64,000 nucleotides of DNA from contig JAQFVV010000020.1 in assembly GCA_028023455.1 (NCBI GenBank), positions 6,617,092 to 6,681,091 on the forward strand, written 5' to 3'. How positions within the stretch are numbered: the first letter of the stretch is position 1; each line of letters begins with the position of its first letter. The notes beneath the pieces were generated by a model. It was not told the DNA's origin. It searched no databases and saw nothing but the letters and a program-made list of their open reading frames with translations. Shown piece by piece: positions 11,820 to 23,601 of the stretch. The DNA is from Epiperipatus broadwayi. Its lineage: Eukaryota; Onychophora; Udeonychophora; Euonychophora; Peripatidae. A program made the translations under genes and the position numbers.

Positions 11820-12770
11820 TTGATAACTGAATGTTTTACATGAGTTAGTGCCATGATAAAGAGAATTCTAAGTTCAAAACTCATAAATTATAGCTTCTGC
11901 TCTGTCATTTCCAGCATTCAAGTTCTTGATGAATTCGTGTGCAATAAACCATTTAATTATTTTGTTGGCATGGTTTAATTAATGCAATGGCATAATGATA
12001 GATTTTGAAGTTTGAGGTTCATATTGTTCTTTGCTGATGCTCAAAGATTTTAGGATTTTATGGACAATAAACCATTCAATAATTTGATTATTTTAACTGC
12101 AGTAAATCACAGAATAAAAATAATACAGAATGAACAATGTTAACTTCTATTCACAATTAGGATGGTGTCATAAAATTTATATCATTTTATGTAGGTTGGT
12201 GAATATAAATTATGCATTCAAATAATTTTATATATTTACTAGGGAGCATGATCCCCAGTTGCCTTCAGTATCTAGTCCATTGGGACTCAGTTTATTTGAC
12301 TCCATGCTTTCACAAAATTAACTTCTACCCACAGTTATGATAAAATCATAAATGTATTTCATTTTAGGTAAGGGATTGATGTCATCCTTTCAGAAGAGCT
12401 TATGGAAAGTTATTATTTTTAACACTTCTTTCCATACAATATGTATAGGATGTTTTTCAAATATCAACAGAATATTAAAGTTGGATAAAATTAGAAAAAA
12501 ATGATACCAAACACATATATGTAGGGTTTAAATTAACTCTGATTTAAGCTATTACAAAATCTTCATTTATGTTTTTTGCAAAACTTCTTAGAATAGATGT
12601 GCATTTCTAAGTTCTATTTCTGAAAACAGATTATTTGTTGACAAAGAAAAGAAAGATTGAATGAATGCAATAACAGAATCTATTAGTAATACTTTCAAAG
12701 TATTTTTTTTTCAAAAGGCAAATGATAATTCAAATTTTGCTTTTACAATTTCAACTATTTACAAATTTAA
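11820..12770. other. AT-rich spacer, nothing recognised
   Basis: Two similar blocks (about 11940-12000 and 12060-12080, AATAAACCATT.AAT) hint at an old short duplication. No gene signal. Confidence 0.4.
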
Positions 12771-12774
12771 GTGA

Positions 12775-12840
12775 GTAAATATTTGAATAGTTGAAGGTGT
12801 TTGAAAGTCTGAGTTCAAATCCCCTATATTTACAACTTAA
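12775..12840 (+). repeat. Tail fragment of HH-A family
   Basis: Matches the tRNA-like end of HH-A (GTTGAAGG, TTTGAAAGTCTGAGTTCAAATCCCC in two pieces, then TATATTTACAA). The hammerhead part is absent. Confidence 0.55.
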
Positions 12841-12844
12841 GTGA

Positions 12845-14575
12845 GTAATAAAATTATAAAACATAATAATTTATCCGATAAGTCATGATAGTTTTGTTAA
12901 AAATATATGTCTGATACTTCCAAAAAATAAAACTAGTAAATCAATGAAATTAATCAAATAATGACATTTTAAATGAGATTAGTATTTTACAAAACACGTA
13001 AGACGTAATCTATATGTTAACCATGCTTTTTCAGAATAAGTAAATATTTTTTAGTTTTGTGGGCCAAGATAAAATTAAGAATGTTGTATATATTTATATA
13101 CATGCAAAATATAATTATTTGTCATCAAAAATTTTTACATTTCATTTTAATTTTTATTCAGATTAAATAAAAAAATAAACTAAAAATTAATTTTGGAAAA
13201 ATATTATGATTTTTTTCACCCAGGTAATGGTTTTAAGATAGCAAATATTTAGTTTCTTGGAAACAATTTTTGGTTTATACAAATGAAGCCTATTATTTTA
13301 AATTTTAGCTTAAAAATGAAAACAAAAAGAACAACATATTACAGAATATATTAATAATTTTATCTTGTTTAAATAATAAGTAAAACCATTGGGTATTACA
13401 TATATATATATATTAAATTACATCTATTAATTTAATATTAGAATTTTTATACATGCAAAAAATAAAATTAACAAATATTCTTTGTATATTCATAGGTGAT
13501 TAGATATTTGGGAAGTTTAATAAGTATATAGTTAGAGTATTTAATGTTAATAAGTGTAATATAATTTTTTCTCATTTCTAGTTGAACTTTATGCATTAAT
13601 TAATTTATGTATATACATGAAATTTAATGTAATATATTTGTGCTGATACAACATCGGAAAAATTAGTTGAAAAAAATATTTGGAAATAAGTTTATCTCGA
13701 TATTGTGAGTGTTTGGGTGTGAAGTGGGCAGTATAATGATTTATTATTGAGACTGTGAATTTGATTTTTTTTAATTCAAAGTTTTCTCCTATATTTTTGA
13801 AATGAGTATTTGCTCTTGAATAGCAAATACAATGCTGTTGTATTTACTCATTTTTGGTTGTCACTTCCTATCATCTTTTTAAAATAATTTATTATAATTA
13901 ATGCTAATTAAATTTTTAAAATTATAAGCTCTTTCAGTGGCACATCATCATGAGATTCTCGTTAGGACCTGACTCTCCACTATGGTAATAGACTTGTTTG
14001 CTTAACTATATTTCTATCTTTCAATTATACACGCATAACAATTTTAACTTCAGTCCTTTCTTTTTTTGTTTTATGTATTTTTATTTTTAATCTTTTTATC
14101 TTTATTTTCTTTTTTTCTTTTAGAGTTAGAATGGCTGCTAATGATAATAATGAATTATTTATTTTCAGATGTTATATAAATATGTGATTTGTAAAATATT
14201 TGTGAATTACTAATTACTAGTATTTAAGAAATGAAAACTCATTAATTGCTATTTATCATAGATATATCCTTTAATCTAGAAAGATCATAAAATGTCTTGT
14301 ATTAGCAATATATTACAATAAAATCTGGTAAGAAGCAAACAAATGGGTCACAATCACTCATAAATTTTATAATTGTAATCCAAACAATGATTATAAATAA
14401 ATATTGCACATAACTTATGTTTGTAGCATTAAAAGATAACTAATTTAAAATAAATATTATTTAAATGTAAAAAAAGTTTAATTAATATTTGAATTAGAAT
14501 TAAGATAATTAAGCATATTTGTTCATTTTTTTCTTAATTATGTATGTAAATATTATTTATTAAGCACAACAGATC
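12845..14575. other. AT-rich spacer, nothing recognised
   Basis: Long A/T runs. The only frames are low-complexity, and no repeat of the named families is present. Confidence 0.5.
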
Positions 14576-14576
14576 A

Positions 14577-15128
14577 TAATTAAGATGAAAGGCTGAAACC
14601 TACATGCATGTGCGTTTAGAATGCTTATATAACAGTCAATCAGATGTAATGATGACTGTATAAAAAGCTCTCAAGTCGCAACACAAGATAGAGATTTTGG
14701 TTGCACCTTCTTATTTACTTAAATTTCTATATATATATAAGCCAATCTGGAGCATTTTGACTTAAGAGCATGAAACTTTTAAGGATCTTTACATTTAACT
14801 TGCTGCATATTATTTCTAAATCAACAACATGAAATCTTTCGATTCACAACAAAAAAGATTTCACATTGTTGATTTAGAAATAATATGCAGTGAGTTAAAT
14901 ATGAAGATGTTTAAAAGCTTCACACTCTTAAGTCAAAATGCTTCAGACTGTCTTATATATATATAAATTTAAGTAAAAAAGAAGGTGGAACCACCTTTTT
15001 CTTATAAAATCTCTGTCTTGTGTTGCGACTTGTGAGCTACCTATACAATCATCATTACATCTGATTGGCTGTTATATAAGCATTCTAAATGTGCATGTGA
15101 GAAGGTTTCAGTCTTTCACTTTAATTAT
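14577..15128. mobile_element. ~550 bp near-perfect palindrome (foldback element E)
   Basis: The arms at 14577-14845 and 14860-15128 are inverted copies of roughly 85-90 % identity with only a short central loop. Shared landmarks are GAATGCTTATATAACAG, CAAGTCGCAACACAAGA, a TATATATATA run, TTTTGACTTAAGAG and TAATATGCAG. The outermost bases CATAATTAA..TTAATTATG are also inverted. No ribozyme core or coding region was found in it. An element at 33.9-34.06 kb is distantly similar (GCTTCAC.CTCT.A, then a TATATA-type run and a run of AAG). It could form a long dsRNA hairpin if transcribed. Confidence 0.8.
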
Positions 15129-15139
15129 GTATACTAAAT

Positions 15140-15610
15140 TAATATATGAGACAGTTACAAAAATCTATGCCTTGATTTAACTTACTTATATATATCTTTT
15201 AAAAATATTTTAATGTAATGCTAACACATTTGTCTGTCATTCTCTTGAATTGGATTCAAATTTAAGCCATATAAAAGTTGAATTTTTTTAGTTAGTCTCT
15301 CTACAGCTAACTTAAGCAATCATGCAGTATGATTTATTAAATAGATATCACCATATTTTTAGCTAGTGGGTAAAACAAGAAAAAAAACTGCTCAATCCTT
15401 CATCATTTAACAACTGTTAAGCTTGAGGATTAATACTTCTCCTTCACTGTCCACTCTAAAGAGTGTTGGAGATGCCTTGTATTGCAACAGGTTATTTAAA
15501 GACTATTTTAGTTTTTTAAACCTTTACATTAGATATAGTTTTAGACATATAGGAGTATGATCATTGTCCTGTGACATTTTGTTAGAGTTGCACGATAATG
15601 CAATCATATT
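15140..15610. other. AT-rich spacer, nothing recognised
   Basis: No recognised feature. Confidence 0.5.
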
Positions 15611-15631
15611 GTTTTCTAAAGCTAGAGCATT

Positions 15632-15736
15632 GTCTTGCATTGGTGGTCGAGAGGTCAGTGCAACTGCCTTGCACTTGCAGGCAGTTGCCCGGGTTGCGGG
15701 TTCGCATCCCGGCCGATGCTATGACACTTAAAAAAA
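15632..15736 (+). mobile_element. Short tRNA-Gly-derived SINE with 14 bp TSD
   Basis: The tRNA-like part at 15637-15719 has acceptor strands GCATTGG and CCGATGC (seven pairs), GGTGGTC as in metazoan tRNA-Gly, and a B-box-like GGGTTCGCATCCC. The anticodon arm is replaced by a 10 bp hairpin (GCAACTGCCT/AGGCAGTTGC). A short TATGACACTT link and an A-tail follow. The flanks AAAGCTAGAGCATT at 15618-15631 and 15737-15750 are a perfect 14 bp TSD, which shows LINE-assisted retroposition. It is the same family as 40.1 and 50.9 kb. Confidence 0.9.
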
Positions 15737-15847
15737 AAAGCTAGAGCATTAGCAGTTACCTGAAATACCCTTTTACCTATCAATACTGGATTATCCAGTT
15801 GGTTTGGCTATCTTCTGATTATTTGGAAAAAAAGCTTAAATAACTTG

Positions 15848-15937
15848 TTAAGCGTTGGTGGTCTAGCAGTTAGCTTAGCTGCCTTCCAAGCAGCTGGCCT
15901 GGGTTCGCTTCCCGGTCAACGCTTTGACATATAAAAT
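15848..15937 (+). mobile_element. tRNA-Gly(UCC)-like SINE or retroposed tRNA with 18 bp TSD
   Basis: 15852-15922 folds as a tRNA: acceptor GCGTTGG with TCAACGC, anticodon stem GCTGC/GCAGC around loop CTTCCAA (anticodon TCC, glycine), and a T arm CTGGG/CCCGG. The sequence is close to metazoan tRNA-Gly(UCC), but the T loop reads TTCGCTT where nearly all tRNAs have A at position 58. A link of TTTGACATATAAAA follows, as in the 15.6 kb SINE. It is flanked by AAAAGCTTAAATAACTTG at 15830-15847 and 15938-15955, an 18 bp TSD. So it is a retroposed copy rather than a resident tRNA gene. Confidence 0.88.
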
Positions 15938-15959
15938 AAAAGCTTAAATAACTTGAAAA

Positions 15960-17300
15960 AAAATCCAAATTTCATCTGCCTAGTAATTGAACCTCAGATT
16001 ATGAGCATTGCCAATGTATGTACCATTTATTTCCCCACAAAACTTATTATTATTACCATTAAACAACAGTTTCTATTTACATGATATAATTTTTTTTTAA
16101 CTATTGTTTTTTTTAGAATTATCTCTTACTGTTGTCATTCTTTATTTACATTAGCATTTCATTATCGTATTTTTTATATCGTTTTTTTTAAACATTAATA
16201 AAAATAAAGTTTATATAAATATTCAGTTACTCTATTTAAATTAATTCACTGCAAAGTAAATAAAGAAGGATTTACTTGTATCATTCTTCTTAATTTTTTT
16301 TTAAAAAAAAAAAGTAAATAAGATTACTTGAGCATCAAAGAAAAACCTTTTCTTTCATCTTAATTAATAAAATCACTTTTCTTTTAAATTATCTCAAAAT
16401 TCTTTTGAAGATTAGTTTTAATATTTTTGTAGTTTAATACTTGTCCAATTGTTGAAGTATTTTTCCTTTGAAGACTTTTTTAAATAAATATAATACTACA
16501 TCAACTAATTTTAAATTGTCAGCAAATTTATATAATTAATATTTCAATTATTTATTGAATGGGTATTTATGAAGCATCAGACATTTTAAAAACAGTAATA
16601 AACACTATAAATCTAAATTAAACAAATTAACACTTGCTGATAAAACAATGACAAAGATAACTATATGAATATAACTAAGTATAGATATATAACAATGTAT
16701 GACGAATATTGGATGTGTTTGAGTTTGATTAACTGAAAAAAAAGTCACACTAGTATATACCAACGAAAGGTTATGACTAAGGTAGGTGAATACACTTATA
16801 ATTGTGCTACGTCATTTAATTTGTCAATGTTTCTAGTAAAGGTTCTGCCGTTGTAAAATGAAAACTTTCTAAAGGGAGGAAAGGGTAGGAGATGTTAGTC
16901 CTCACATTCTACATTGAGTAGAGAAAATGGAAAATGCATTTTCATATGCGTGAAGAACAATTAAGTAATCATTCACTATTAATGTCAGTTTATTAATATT
17001 TTTTAAAATAAAGACAGACCCATTCTGAACAGGTACGAAAGGTATAATGAACCTAGGCAGTACAATTTAAAGATAGTAATATAATAAAATATGGTATCAT
17101 GAAGGAATGTAGCTAATAAAGTGTTACAAAAATTAGTCTTTAAAATGGTACATAAGTATTACAAAATTTAAAAAAATATTTAAAAAATTATACATCTGAT
17201 GATGAAATTCAAAATGTTTTATGTGAAGCAAGAAAACTTAGCAGAAAAGATAAAAGCTGGTGCTACATTTCTTTTTTTGACCATAGTAGGATGATATATA
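15960..17300. other. AT-rich spacer, nothing recognised
   Basis: Long T and A runs. No supported gene or repeat. Confidence 0.5.
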
Positions 17301-17316
17301 AATAAAAGAATGTTAA

Positions 17317-17659
17317 AACAAGCAAAACTCACTATACATATTGCCACACACAGCAAGCTAGAGCAATCGATAGATGCCAGAAGGCTTGTGCATAAAATCC
17401 CCATCTATTGCCTGCTCATCTAATATCCCCAGGCTCCTCAGATCCAAGGCTCCTCACTGACGAAGGCCACAAACCAGAAACCAGTCTGGGGATATTGGAT
17501 GAGTAGGCACTAGATGGGGATTTTATACACAAGCCTTTTGGTATCCATTGATTACTCTAGCTTGCTGTGTGTGGCAATATGTATAGTGAGTTTTGCCTGT
17601 TTTAACAAGTTGTACACAAGCATAAGAGGTGGTGGTCATGTGATGTTTATTGGCTTAAT
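17317..17659 (+). mobile_element. HH-B hammerhead element with 13 bp TSD (B5)
   Basis: A short foldback copy flanked by AAAAGAATGTTAA at 17304-17316 and 17660-17672. The left arm has lost its ribozyme by deletion at about 17430; the right arm keeps one. The start (AAACAAGCAAAACTC) and end (TCATGTGATGTTTATTGG..TTAA) match other HH-B copies. The small minus-strand frame overlapping it is a translation of the repeat. Confidence 0.85.
17442..17500 (+). ncRNA. Type I hammerhead ribozyme, HH-B family (B5)
   Basis: The core at 17457-17486 has CTGACGA (position 7 is free in hammerheads), stem II weakened by one change (GGC/ACC), GAAA, a near-palindromic ACCAGT and cleavage base C. Stem I is intact: TCCTCA pairs with TGGGGA and ATCCAA with TTGGAT around an internal loop. 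Confidence 0.72.
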
Positions 17660-17679
17660 AAAAGAATGTTAAGGAAATG

Positions 17680-20600
17680 CAAATTTTAAAATCATTTTAT
17701 TTTTTGTCATTATGGATACAAGTTTAAATTCTTTAAATGAAAAATTTGAATTATTGAAATTATATAACAATAACTTTGGCTCTGTTTTTGACACCCCCAG
17801 TTTATCAAACATTCTGAAAGAAACAAGAATATAATATTGTCTAGTTCTACAAAATAAATTGAAACTGATATAAATGTCTTAGATTTATATGATGAACTAA
17901 TTACTATTAAAGATTATTTAAAACCCCAAATGGCATGTTTAGATATTTTGTAATTTATATTTGAAAATAATTTAACAACATTATTTCAAATTTGGTAATA
18001 GCTTTATATATATTGTGCCCTTTTCTATAGGTCGGTAATAGTTCATAACAGTCAATTACTAAAAAATTTTAAATTTAGAATATGTTCTTTTAATATGGTA
18101 ATTGTATTAAGTCAATTATATCTTTAAAGTACAATTTGAAGCTAAAGAGAATACGTAGTATATAAAATCATTTAGAAATAGTTAAATAAAGTTTAAAATA
18201 TTGTTTCATATGGTTGTAAAAGCTGGCCATATTAAATAACACAGCTATAAAAATTAAAAGTATATTTAATAAATTCGATTTTAATAGTTTAAAACTGATA
18301 ATTTAATAAATGCTATGTTTAAATTTATAATCATATTTAATAGTCAAATTTAATATAATATATTTTAAAAATAAACTTTGTGATGGTGAGAATTGTATTT
18401 AATTCTATATTTTCTAAATTGTTCTTCCAAATTTTTTATAATTATTTTATATAATATAATAAGTGTATCAATTTTATAAAACTGGGCAGAGAAATAGATT
18501 AAAATCGTCTGTCAAAGTTATTAATCATGTGACTTTTAATGTATACTTTCACACACATGCTTGTTAGAATTTAATAACAAAGTTTGTGTATTATAGAGTT
18601 GGATATAATGGTTATTTATCATAGAAGTGAATATTAAAATATTACGTAGTTATTTCCAAATGCTTAAATGATGTAATAAAGACGAATACATTCATAATAT
18701 AAAAATTAAATATTTTATTTAAATAAAAATAGATAAATTGAATATTAAGAAATGGAATAAGTTATTAAATGTTATTTTAAAAGTTATTTTAAAAGATTAA
18801 ATAATTTAAATAAAGTTATAATTGAATTAAAAGTGGTATTTTAAATAATATTTTAAGTTCATTACATCATAATTTCTAATTTTGAAATTCAATTCTACTA
18901 TAAACTAAAAATATGTAAATTTGTTCTCAAGCTAAAGTAAGAATTAACCAATAGGAATAGGTATTCTTACAGACTATAAATATCGTCATATCTAAGTTAT
19001 CAGGGGAGATTAATAATGTATTGAAACTGGAGAAAGGTAAATTATAACTATCAAAAAGATAGTATTTTTAAAAATTTTATTTTAGTCAATTTTTTTTGGT
19101 ATTTTCTTATCGTTTATTTTGCAAAACTAATTGATAATTTTAAGGAAGTATTTTGCAAAAGGAAAGTTTAGAAAAAAATTATATATTTAGAAACTTCGTG
19201 GAAATGATTTTCTAATTTTTAAAGTACTTACCAGTCGTATTTTATCTAAAAAGTTTAACCTAAACTTTGCAATAAAAAATGGATATACTGTGGAATAAAA
19301 TGGATAGAAATTGTAATACTGTAAAAATGTTTGGAATATTTATTGATACAGCTTTATTAATACTTCACCGGAGAACTGTTTTGGTACATAAAAAAAAAAA
19401 CCCACAGCTCAGACATTATACGGAGTCTAAAAAAATGTATTGAAACGTATTATTTATAAGCCTATCCAAGATTTATTTTTTAAATAGTAATAAGACAATT
19501 GTATATTGCATGAATTATTTTATATAATATTATATCAAAAGGAGTAAAATGTTATATCCTTTCTGAAGGTAACATTTTTTTTTTATTTTTATTTTTAAGT
19601 GATATATAAAAATACCAAACGAAAGTTTAAATGTATTAAGAAGGAAACTTATATAAAAAAGTGAACATATAGTTGAATAAAAGATGGATACAAATAGTAC
19701 TTAAAAGTTTATTGAATATTTTTTCAAAGTTAAATGAGATGGATTGATGCATCGGATATGCAGAGAATATTGGTAGAGAAGATTAAGAAGCTTCATGGGA
19801 TTAATTAATATTATGATTTAATAATTATCATCCTAAATACTAAAACCAAGGATTATTTTCTATAAATTTTACTAAATGGATTAATAATTATTTTTATTTT
19901 AAACTTTAACGCACTTAGAGGAGAACATTTTTAAAAAACTCTAGAGAAAATAATAAACATTTTGGACTTATCAGGAACTATCATCAAGAAAATATGTAAT
20001 TATAGTTTTGATTCATTTTATTTTGTTAACCTAGTTTAAATCTAAATTTTTATATAAGATTAGGAAAAACATAAGAACATTAATTTATTAATATTAAAAT
20101 TTTATAATATAACAATCTAATAATTTAGCTAAAAATATTTTAATATAAAGTGTATGGGTGTGAATTTGTTTTATATCTGCAATGCTCAAGTGGATAAAGG
20201 AAGCCTACTGAACACGATGACTAGATAAAGGTTATTGGTAATAATAATAACTATTGATAATTTATAATGTATATATTTTTTGTTTTCTTTAGATCATCCA
20301 TAAATTGGAAGAATGAAGTGTAAAAGTTTTTTACTTATATGTACCGCATTTCATACAACATTTTAAAAAACATTATGAGATAGGATTGATTTGAAAATAT
20401 GCATACGACAATTTTTTTTTATTAGTGATATAATCCAGCATAACAAATAATTATGTGATTCTTTTAAAATTTTCATGTTATTGGATATTCAAATAGTGTC
20501 TAAGTAGATTGTATATGATTAGACATATAGAATAATGAAGTAAGCAGACTTTTCTTGTGGAACAGCTAGATTGTTTAACTATTAATGAATTTTATTTATT

Positions 20601-22760
20601 GTTTTGTAAATGCAGATAGTTATTTATCGATGTAAGATGTGGAAAATCTTGAGAAATAATGTTGAGATAGTGGCTTGGAAGTACTTAGTGAACAGGAAAC
20701 CAAGATGATATTTTAAGAAATAGGATGTTATAAGGAATGGAAATAATATTTAGTCTTTATGTGAATATCAGCATAGTTAACAAAGCCCTATGACTGATAC
20801 ACATTTTATTTGGACAGTGTTTATATTTCTTTAAATATTTGATGTTCTATTAGGCAGGTAAATGTCATACCTTTTCGCACTGTGCCATGATTTTGAGATA
20901 TATTAAGAGTAATACTCTAGCTTTCTTCCTTAATCCTATGCATCTGTTTTCGCTGTCTTTATTTCATGTAATTGCATCGTTTAGTAAGATATGTTTAAGA
21001 GAAATGATAAATAATTTAGAACTTAGGTTATGCTATCATTTTGTATAAGATTGGTTTATTTTCTTAGAAGGAGTAGGACGTTATAACTTAAAATTGAAGA
21101 TCCAAAGTATCCGAAGGAAAGAAAAGAATCATAGAATATATTTTGAATTTTATTTCGGAAATGAAATATAAACTTTTTTAAAATAAAGTATCTAAACAAA
21201 GATATTTTCTTTAAAGTGATAATAATTTTAAATGCTTTAGTATTATTTTTTTTAAGAGAAAATAAGTATTGCATATTTTTAAAATACAATAGTACAAAGT
21301 AAATTATGTAAACAATATGCATAGTATATTTTTGTTTATTGATTAACAGAAATATATTGATGATTACACTTATATCAAACTAAAGTAAGGCTTAAAGAAG
21401 AATATATTATGATTAGTAAACATTGTGTGATAAATACTAAAATCTAGTACTGAATTTTGGATAATATTTTGTGTAACATCTTTGACTTTGCAAGATGAAA
21501 TTTTTTTTTAATATTTTGAGAAGTCCATACTCATTATAAAATTTTGTTTTCTATAGAATGTTTTTCTAAGTATGAATTTTAAAATAAGGTAGTTTAATAA
21601 TATTAAGGATAAAATGCTGTTGCTAGTAAGGTAGATAAATATATTTGTAATAAGTTAACCATAATGAGAAACCAAATAGTAACATTTTTTTTTAATTTTG
21701 TCCTAAATCTAAATAAAGAGATAATTGAAATATAAATTATTTTTTTTTATAACCTGGTAGATCAAACTGCAAAGTAAAAAGGTTAAGGACATCCACTGTA
21801 AATAGTGTAAATAAATTGTTTATTTATTTGTTGTTAGTAATAAACTTTGTTAAATTTTGTTATTTCAAAAATTTTGTGTCCGAGTTATTTATTTTTCCAC
21901 ATCGCTGCATGAAAACACGATATATTCATAATAATCAAAACAAATATATAATTTTGCACAAAAGATAAATAGAGAATTATTTTAAGAATTTTAAATGTTT
22001 TATTGGTATTCATTATAATTAAATAATCATAATCTTACATTATTTTATTGGTCATAAATCAGTTATCACAATATTATATTAAATTATATGCTATCAGTTG
22101 CCACATATTTTGTTTGTCAGATTATTAAAATGCTACCACATATTTATTATATCATTACATGAAGATATAAGATCATATTATATTATTTCATTATTTTATT
22201 ATGGTAATAAAATTATAGTAAAAAGAAAAGATATCCTGTAGTAATTAAACAATGAAGAATATGATTACTGTTATTTATTATTATTAGTTTCAGTGTAGTA
22301 GATTATGACATAAAATCCCTTCTCATATTTTACTACCATATTTTTAAATTAACTTAGAATAAACTTTATGAACCTGAGATTATTTTATTTGAGCTAGATT
22401 ATTATTAAATAGAAGATTAAGATTTAATTATTAGTTTAATCTTAGTGAGTAGAAGTTATTAAAGTCATAAGAATACTATGAGTTTGTTATTTAAAATAGT
22501 AATAAAGGGGGATAGTGTTCTTATGCCATTGAGGTAGTATCCTGTACGATATTGGCTCAATGTAATCTATCTTGTCACCTGTATTTTCACTTCAAGTCTC
22601 ATGAAAATATTAAATATTTATTTAATTTATTTTTATAAACTGAACCTTATTCATATTTTAAATTTGAGCTAGTGAAATATTTTAATTTTAATGATGAATA
22701 TTTTAGTTATTAATTATTAACTAAGATAGAACCCATTTTATTTTATATCATATACTATTC
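17680..22760. other. Five kilobases of AT-rich DNA without recognisable genes
   Basis: Only low-complexity frames occur. Two signals may mark an old LTR or transcription unit: CCAAT at 18948-18952 with TATAAATA at 18975-18982, and AATAAA near 21841. Neither is tied to a coding region. No copy of the HH families or SINEs is present, so this stretch is unusually free of them. Confidence 0.4.
18948..19005 (+). promoter_or_regulatory. Candidate CCAAT/TATA promoter
   Basis: CCAAT at 18948 and TATAAATA at 18975 are spaced as in metazoan or LTR promoters, followed about 25-30 bases later by AAGTTATCAGGGG. No product can be assigned. It might be the promoter of the decayed LTR element whose primer site lies at 22.8 kb. 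Confidence 0.25.
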
Positions 22761-22768
22761 TGAAGTGA

Positions 22769-23020
22769 AGATGCATGAGATGAAGGTCAGATTTTGGTGC
22801 CCAACATGGGGCATGATGTGTAGTGGCTACACATAGTACAGGTTAGATTATGGTGCACCAACTTTAGGGGCACGAGATGTATTAGTAAGGGCATCAGATT
22901 CAACCAACAGAAGGTTAGATTTTGCTCGTCCAATGTGACTGCATGATGTGTAGTTGGGAATACAATCGATAGGTCAGATTGTGGTACCCAAAAATTTAGG
23001 CTATAAGATATATTAGGAAA
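22769..23020 (+). repeat. Degenerate tandem repeats of an LTR-element leader with a tRNA-Lys-type primer-binding site
   Basis: TGGTGCCCAACATGGGGC at 22795-22812 differs from the classic tRNA-Lys primer-binding site at two positions, both of which look like CpG decay. The surrounding unit, beginning GGTCAGATT and containing CATGATGTGTAG, recurs about four times down to 23020 in decayed form and once more at 24562-24650 after the gag relic. Read with the gag relic, this is the leader of an LTR retrotransposon. No LTR boundary could be fixed. Confidence 0.5.
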
Positions 23021-23601
23021 GTAGTTAAAAATATATAATACAATAGTTAGTATTTGAATTTGTTCATGTAACTTTAGAGATTATTGATAGTATATCTCAC
23101 AGAAGATAGATAATTTAATATTTTATTATAGCAATAATTATTTAGGATTTGATTATTATTGTGAATTAAGTGTTAATTATTAAAACTATTGCAATTTTAT
23201 ATAGTATATAATCTGATTGTTTAAAGAAAATATTATTATATTGTTTGTAAAACAATTAGCAAATAAAATTATAAAATATGCATGTGGCTAACGATTATTT
23301 AGTATTCACTATGACCATGTCAATTATTGAAATATTAAAAATATATTTTGAAAATGCTTTAATATGTGCAAAATATCTGTGAATCATGTATGTGGGAAAT
23401 AATGTTGTGACACACATAATGTTAATCGTTATTGTTATTTAGGATTAGATTGTATAAGGTGTTAAGGAGGTATTATCTATGGTTTATTGTGGGTGATGGT
23501 TAGATGGGGATAAAAGAAACTGATAAGGAACTATTTTATGAAAAATTAATAGTAATGTATTGTTTAAATATTGAGTTTTGAAAAAGCATATTTGTAAAAA
23601 A

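Noticed and set aside
14577-15128. Hammerhead in palindrome E
   Set aside because: GAAAC words occur, but no CTGANGA box lies at a suitable distance on either strand.
15852-15922. Functional tRNA-Gly(UCC) gene
   Set aside because: The fold is good, but T-loop position 58 is changed and an 18 bp TSD plus an A-rich tail show a retroposed SINE copy.
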